Below are positions 5,678 through 8,464 of a stretch of 8,464 nt of DNA, in pieces. A model generated the notes under the pieces. The model was not told the origin of the DNA. It was given only the letters and a program-made list of their open reading frames with translations, and ran no database searches. The stretch lies in contig CANQUO010000089.1 in NCBI GenBank assembly GCA_947627085.1, positions 1 to 8,464 of the forward strand. Reading direction: 5' to 3'. The number at the start of each line of letters is the position of its first letter. Within the stretch, counting starts at the first letter, position 1. A program made the position numbers and the translations under genes. The DNA comes from an uncultured Oscillospiraceae bacterium. GTDB taxonomy: Bacteria; Bacillota; Clostridia; Oscillospirales; Oscillospiraceae.

Positions 5678-5684
5678 CCTCCTT
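5678..5684 (-). promoter_or_regulatory. Ribosome binding site that fixes the LytTR start at GTG
   Basis: AAGGAGG on the minus strand sits 8 bases before the GTG at 5669. It is the only strong site near the gene's 5' end and argues for the 150-residue product over a 173-residue one. Confidence 0.8.
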
Positions 5685-5709
5685 CCCGGCAAATTTTCCT
5701 GTCTTTCTG

Positions 5710-5715
5710 ATTATA
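5710..5715 (-). promoter_or_regulatory. -10 element of the LytTR operon
   Basis: A perfect TATAAT on the minus strand, with a predicted start near 5703 and a leader of about 34 bases. The region 16-18 bases upstream has no good -35 hexamer, which fits an activator-dependent promoter, perhaps one that LytTR itself switches on. Confidence 0.5.
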
Positions 5716-5790
5716 GCGGAGCTACCAAACTCATTCAATACCTTCGGAACACCTTGCAGATATAGCTTGATGATTTACAGTTGTGGCAAC

Positions 5791-5827
5791 GAAAAAGCTC
5801 TCCGAATTTTGGTTTCGGGGAGCCTTT
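5791..5827 (-). terminator. Intrinsic terminator of the GNAT-DagK-Udk operon
   Basis: AAAAAGCTCTCCGAA pairs with TTTCGGGGAGCCTTTTT across a 6-base loop, with one bulged C. It is symmetrical, with A/T runs on both sides, so it can act in both directions. On the minus strand it lies about 70 bases after the udk stop and ends just before the LytTR promoter region. Confidence 0.8.
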
Positions 5828-5864
5828 TTGTGGGATTTTAATTGCAAAACTGCTTACGTTTCGG

Positions 5865-5883
5865 ATAAAAATAGACTTTTTAT
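5865..5883. repeat. Short AT hairpin after udk
   Basis: ATAAAAA (5865-5871) and TTTTTAT (5877-5883) pair around the loop TAGAC. The sequence around the loop resembles the larger hairpin at 1823-1868, which has AATAAAA, AGTAGACC and TTTTATT. It lies 13 bases beyond the udk stop and could help end transcription. Confidence 0.4.
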
Positions 5884-5895
5884 GGAAGATCGGTA

Positions 5896-6516
5896 TTATC
5901 CCTGTCTCGCTATATGGTTCTCAATCCTCTGCATTATCATGTCGAGGGCCACCTGGTTGTGGCCGCCCTCTAAGATGATGAGGTCGGCGTAGCGTTTGGA
6001 GGGCTCGATGAACTGCTCGTGCATGGGCTTGACGGTGGTCAGGTACTGCTCCACCACGGACTCCAAGCTCCGGCCCCGCTCCTTCACGTCCCGGATTATC
6101 CGCCGGAGGATGCGCACGTCGGCATCGGTGTCCACATAAATCTTGATGTCCAGAAGCTTGCGTATCTCCGGCTCCTGGAATATAAGAAGTCCTTCCAGCA
6201 CCACGACGCTGGTGGGCCGTATCTCCACAGTCTCGCTCGTCCTGTTGTGCTCCACGTAGGAGTAGACCGGGCACAGTATGGGCTTTCCGGCCTTCAGGTC
6301 CTTTAGGTGCCTCACCAAAAGGTCCGTGTCGAACGCGTTTGGGTGGTCATAATTCGTGCGCACGCGCTGTTCAAAGGTGAGGTCCGACTGGTCCTTATAG
6401 TAGCTGTCGTGGTTTATGACGCTTACCGCGTCCCCGAAGCGGTTTTTTATGTGCTTTGTAAGCGTGCTCTTGCCGCTTCCCGTGCCGCCGGCGATGCCTA
6501 TCATTATGTTGTCCAT
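5896..6516 (-). CDS. udk: Uridine kinase (uridine/cytidine kinase)
   Basis: It phosphorylates uridine and cytidine to UMP and CMP in pyrimidine salvage, in the cytoplasm. The 206-residue length is typical. Walker A is GGTGSGKST (10-18), with K16 contacting the nucleotide phosphates. Family markers follow: HDSYYKD (36-42), the uridine-kinase segment NYDHPNAFD (55-63), VVLEGLLIF (105-113) and a LID region RRIIRDVKERGR (138-149) rich in arginine. The start is the ATG at 6516, which gives the standard N-terminus directly before the P-loop; the frame is open further upstream into the DagK gene but those residues do not belong to the family. The Shine-Dalgarno is only a weak purine-rich stretch. 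It is the last gene of the operon, 23 bases after the lipid kinase. Confidence 0.95.
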   Translation of the reverse strand: MDNIMIGIAGGTGSGKSTLTKHIKNRFGDAVSVINHDSYYKDQSDLTFEQRVRTNYDHPNAFDTDLLVRHLKDLKAGKPILCPVYSYVEHNRTSETVEIRPTSVVVLEGLLIFQEPEIRKLLDIKIYVDTDADVRILRRIIRDVKERGRSLESVVEQYLTTVKPMHEQFIEPSKRYADLIILEGGHNQVALDMIMQRIENHIARQG

Positions 6517-6539
6517 ATCTCTTTCTCTCTTTCCGAAGG

Positions 6540-7424
6540 TCACTTTTTCATAAGGATGCTCGCGGCGTCGTGCAGGACCTTTATATCGGCCACGCCCTCC
6601 CAATCGGCCCGCTCGCCGTCCAGGGTCCAGGCCTCCGTGTCCGTGGAGGTTACCCGAAGCTCCGGCACGGAGATGAATGTCATCCCCTCGGCCTTAAGCT
6701 CCGCCGTGCGAAGGGCCCGGATATAACCGGCAAGCTCTATTGGCGACTTCTCCTTCTCCACGAGCAAAAGCTCAAACTGCCCGTCGGACAGTCTGACCTG
6801 CTCCTCGCTCAATGAGACCACGCCGCCCAGCTTTTTGGAGTTGCTCACGACGCATGCCAGATACTCCCCCTCGTATACGTTGCCCCCGGCCTCTATCCTC
6901 AGCGGTATGGGGTGGACCGTGGGCACCTCACGTATCCCCTCCAGCACGTAGGCCAGAAAGCCCAGGGTATTTTTCATGTCCTGGGGCGTCTCGTAGCAGG
7001 TCCGGGAGAATATGCCAAGTAATCCCACGTCCATAAAATATCTCCCGTTGAAGCTCCCCACGTCGATTGGATGGGGCTCCCCCTCAATTATGCCGTCCAG
7101 CGCGCTGTCGATGTCCGAGGGTATGCCCAGGGACCCGGCGAAATCGTTGGTGGAGCCCAGGGGGATATAGCCGATTGGCATTTTGACGCCGTTTTTCAAA
7201 ACGCCGCTTATGACCTCGTTGAGCGTCCCGTCCCCGCCGGTGCAGAGAAGAAGGTCGTATTCCGGCGCCATCGCCGCGAGCTCCGTGGCGTGGCCCCGGT
7301 ATTTCGTGATGGCCGTGGCGGTCATATACCCGGCCTCGTTGAGCCTGTCCACGATGTGGAAAAGCTCCGTCTGCACCCGCTGTTTTCCCGATTTGGGGTT
7401 GGCTATCAAAAGCGCCTTTTTCAT
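6540..7424 (-). CDS. Diacylglycerol kinase / lipid kinase of the DagK (YegS/BmrU) family
   Basis: The 294-residue protein matches bacterial soluble lipid kinases, which phosphorylate diacylglycerol (or a related lipid) at the membrane inner face and return it to phospholipid synthesis. Motifs in order are NPKSGK (9-14), CTGGDGTLNEV (61-71) for ATP binding, PLGSTNDFA (88-96), GFLAYVLEGIREV (155-167), a DGQFELL segment (214-220) and LDGE (268-271), whose glutamate corresponds to the catalytic region in DgkB-type enzymes. The start is the ATG at 7424, 7 bases after GGAGG and overlapping the upstream GNAT stop as ATGA, so the two are translationally coupled. A frame reaches further upstream to 7529 but lies inside the GNAT gene. 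DgkB is the most likely orthologue in Firmicutes; substrate assignment to another lipid cannot be excluded. Confidence 0.9.
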   Translation of the reverse strand: MKKALLIANPKSGKQRVQTELFHIVDRLNEAGYMTATAITKYRGHATELAAMAPEYDLLLCTGGDGTLNEVISGVLKNGVKMPIGYIPLGSTNDFAGSLGIPSDIDSALDGIIEGEPHPIDVGSFNGRYFMDVGLLGIFSRTCYETPQDMKNTLGFLAYVLEGIREVPTVHPIPLRIEAGGNVYEGEYLACVVSNSKKLGGVVSLSEEQVRLSDGQFELLLVEKEKSPIELAGYIRALRTAELKAEGMTFISVPELRVTSTDTEAWTLDGERADWEGVADIKVLHDAASILMKK

Positions 7425-7888
7425 AATATGACCTCCATACCGTATTTGTAGGGCACAAGTCCCATTTTCTCGTAAAAGGCCTTGGCCCCCGGGTTGCACT
7501 CCCAGACGTTCAGCGTCACGTTGTAGCACCCGTAGTCCCTGGCCCAGTCCCTGACGTACTCGTATATGGCCCTGCCCACGCCCCGGCCCCGGGCGTGCTC
7601 AAATACGCATATGTCGTCTATGTAGCAGGTCACAATGGGCATCATCACGTTCTCCCCGGCGTGGTCCTCCAAAACGCAAAAGGCGTACCCCAGGACCCCA
7701 TCCCTCTCGTCGTCGTAGACGAACACGGGCCGCTTATCGTCCTTGAGTATCTCCTCCAGCTCGTCGTCATAATATTTTCTCCCGCCGTTGGTGAAAAGGT
7801 CCGGCCTTCCCAGATGGTGGACCATCTCCACCTGCTCCAAAAGCCTTCCTAAAACCTCCATATCCTCTTTTTTCCCGCGTCTTATCAT
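7421..7888 (-). CDS. GNAT-family N-acetyltransferase
   Basis: The 155-residue protein is a single GNAT domain. The strand IDDICVFEHAR (90-100) leads into the acetyl-CoA pyrophosphate loop RGRGVGRAIYEYV (100-112), matching the Q/R-x-x-G-x-G/A pattern. The C-terminal signature NVWECNPGAKAFYEKMGL (127-144) is also standard. The acceptor cannot be read; small molecules or protein N-termini are both possible. The ATG at 7888 follows AGGAGG by 7 bases and lies about 20 bases after a predicted transcription start. It is the first gene of the operon and overlaps the lipid kinase by 4 bases, so the three genes are likely made together, though no functional link between them is known to me. Confidence 0.92.
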   Translation of the reverse strand: MIRRGKKEDMEVLGRLLEQVEMVHHLGRPDLFTNGGRKYYDDELEEILKDDKRPVFVYDDERDGVLGYAFCVLEDHAGENVMMPIVTCYIDDICVFEHARGRGVGRAIYEYVRDWARDYGCYNVTLNVWECNPGAKAFYEKMGLVPYKYGMEVIL

Positions 7889-7911
7889 AACTACGCCTCC
7901 TGACTTGGGGT

Positions 7912-7940
7912 ATTATAGCACCTATATACAAAAAAGGCAA
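7912..7940 (-). promoter_or_regulatory. Promoter of the GNAT-DagK-Udk operon
   Basis: On the minus strand the -35 is TTGCCT (7940-7935), the spacer is 17 bases and the -10 is TATAAT (7917-7912), a near-consensus sigma-A promoter. No operator-like palindrome overlaps it. Confidence 0.75.
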
Positions 7941-8005
7941 GCCGCCCGAATATGAAGAAATCTACCGCAGGTCAAGGTGATTCGTCAACTCTCCGCCCAT
8001 GCCAC

Positions 8006-8039
8006 AAAGAAAACGCCCCGGCGATTTCTCGTCGGAGCG
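8006..8039 (-). terminator. Intrinsic terminator after the right-edge gene
   Basis: On the minus strand CGCTCCGACGA (8039-8029) pairs with TCGCCGGGGCG (8024-8014) around a 4-base loop, with one mismatch and one G-U pair, followed by TTTTCTTT (8013-8006). It begins about 30 bases after the stop at 8069. It insulates the GNAT operon promoter from the gene upstream. Confidence 0.8.
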
Positions 8040-8068
8040 GTTCTACCCCCATCATCGTAAATCCGAAA

Positions 8069-8464
8069 TTATCCGTGTCCGTCGTCCCCTACGGCGCCCA
8101 GTCTATAAAAAGTCGTGTAGAATATGACCTGCTTTTGATGGTCGAAGCTGCCGTTCAAAAGGCTCTCCGACGGACTTCCGGCATTCGTGAGGGAATGTGC
8201 CAAATCCCGGTGGTAGTAGTTTATCTGACAGTAATAATTCAGCAGCGTCTCATATCCGGCCCTCACCGTGTAGAGCACATACCCACGTGTTTGCTTTGCC
8301 GTCAGCGGCACGTAGACGTCCCCCGTTACGACGTTGTCCGAGGACTGCCAAAGGAAGTTATTAAATGTCCGATAGCCGCTCTGAAGCCCCGTCATGGGGG
8401 AATATAAGCTCTCCCCGCCCCGCTCGTAGACCACTCTGCCGTGAATTAAGCCCGTGTGAGTGAG
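8069..8464 (-). CDS. Unrecognised protein, C-terminal 131 residues (partial at right edge)
   Basis: The minus-strand frame is open from base 8464 to the TAA at 8069; the 5' end lies outside the window. An in-frame GTG at 8434 exists, but it has no Shine-Dalgarno and codons before it are open, so it is unlikely to be the start. The visible part is soluble, aromatic- and Tyr-rich (YCQINYYHRDL, IFYTTFYRLG), with GDVYVPLTAKQTRGYVLY in the middle and a short acidic/glycine tail (GDDGHG). No helix long enough to span a membrane is seen. It does not match a family I can name with confidence. The terminator just downstream and the codon-regular frame argue that it is a real gene. Confidence 0.65.
   Translation of the reverse strand, partial: LTHTGLIHGRVVYERGGESLYSPMTGLQSGYRTFNNFLWQSSDNVVTGDVYVPLTAKQTRGYVLYTVRAGYETLLNYYCQINYYHRDLAHSLTNAGSPSESLLNGSFDHQKQVIFYTTFYRLGAVGDDGHG

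Noticed and set aside
5670..5738. Longer N-terminus for the LytTR protein starting at 5738
   Set aside because: The start would lie upstream of the likely -10 at 5710-5715, and only the GTG at 5669 has a strong ribosome binding site.
5768..5790. A TACAGTTGTGG match as a LytTR site upstream of the LytTR gene
   Set aside because: Only one imperfect half-site is present and no partner is found at the right spacing.
6517..6603. Upstream extension of uridine kinase into the lipid kinase gene
   Set aside because: The added residues are charged and unlike the family, and the ATG at 6516 gives the standard length.
1..8464. CRISPR arrays, tRNA or rRNA genes, transposases and insertion sequence ends
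   Set aside because: None was seen: no regularly spaced repeats, no tRNA-like cloverleaf and no transposase motifs in any frame.

Overview
The window reads as chromosomal DNA of a fairly GC-rich member of the Clostridia (low-confidence guess: an Oscillospirales-like gut or anaerobic Firmicute). The evidence is strong Shine-Dalgarno sequences (AGGAGG type) before most genes, sigma-A-like promoters, a FemABX cell-wall peptidyltransferase, a LytTR regulator, a DHHW/MBOAT pair and a bacterial DagK. There are nine protein genes, two of them cut by the window ends. All but one small HTH gene lie on the minus strand. No rRNA, tRNA, CRISPR array or insertion sequence is recognisable.

Layout from left to right. 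(1) The N-terminal 246 residues of a FemABX-family aminoacyltransferase, minus strand, run off the left edge. It has a very good promoter covered by two copies of an 18-bp palindrome with a TACA-N2-TGTA core. (2) A divergent pair follows: a 138-residue four-helix membrane protein (minus) and a 70-residue XRE-type repressor (plus). Two near-identical palindromic operators lie between them, one in the spacer of each promoter. (3) A short intergenic stretch carries a likely xre terminator and a long 19-bp-arm hairpin. (4) A minus-strand MBOAT O-acyltransferase and a DHHW/AlgJ-like SGNH protein follow, with only 10 bases between them: a cell-surface glycan O-acetylation module with its own promoter. 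(5) Further right, same strand, are a stand-alone LytTR transcription factor and a two-helix membrane protein with an extracytoplasmic beta-rich domain, arranged like a LytTR regulator/membrane-inhibitor pair. (6) A three-gene operon (GNAT acetyltransferase, diacylglycerol/lipid kinase, uridine kinase) runs from a strong promoter to a clear intrinsic terminator. (7) At the right edge is the C-terminal end of an unrecognised protein with its own good terminator.

How it fits together: much of the window concerns the cell envelope (FemABX bridge-peptide enzyme, MBOAT/DHHW acetylation, lipid kinase, two small membrane proteins), with two local regulators (XRE, LytTR). The most notable non-coding structure is the pair of double-operator promoters. 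Nothing here proves a new system. The LytTR/membrane-protein pair beside the acetylation genes, and the tightly repressed femX promoter, are the best leads.
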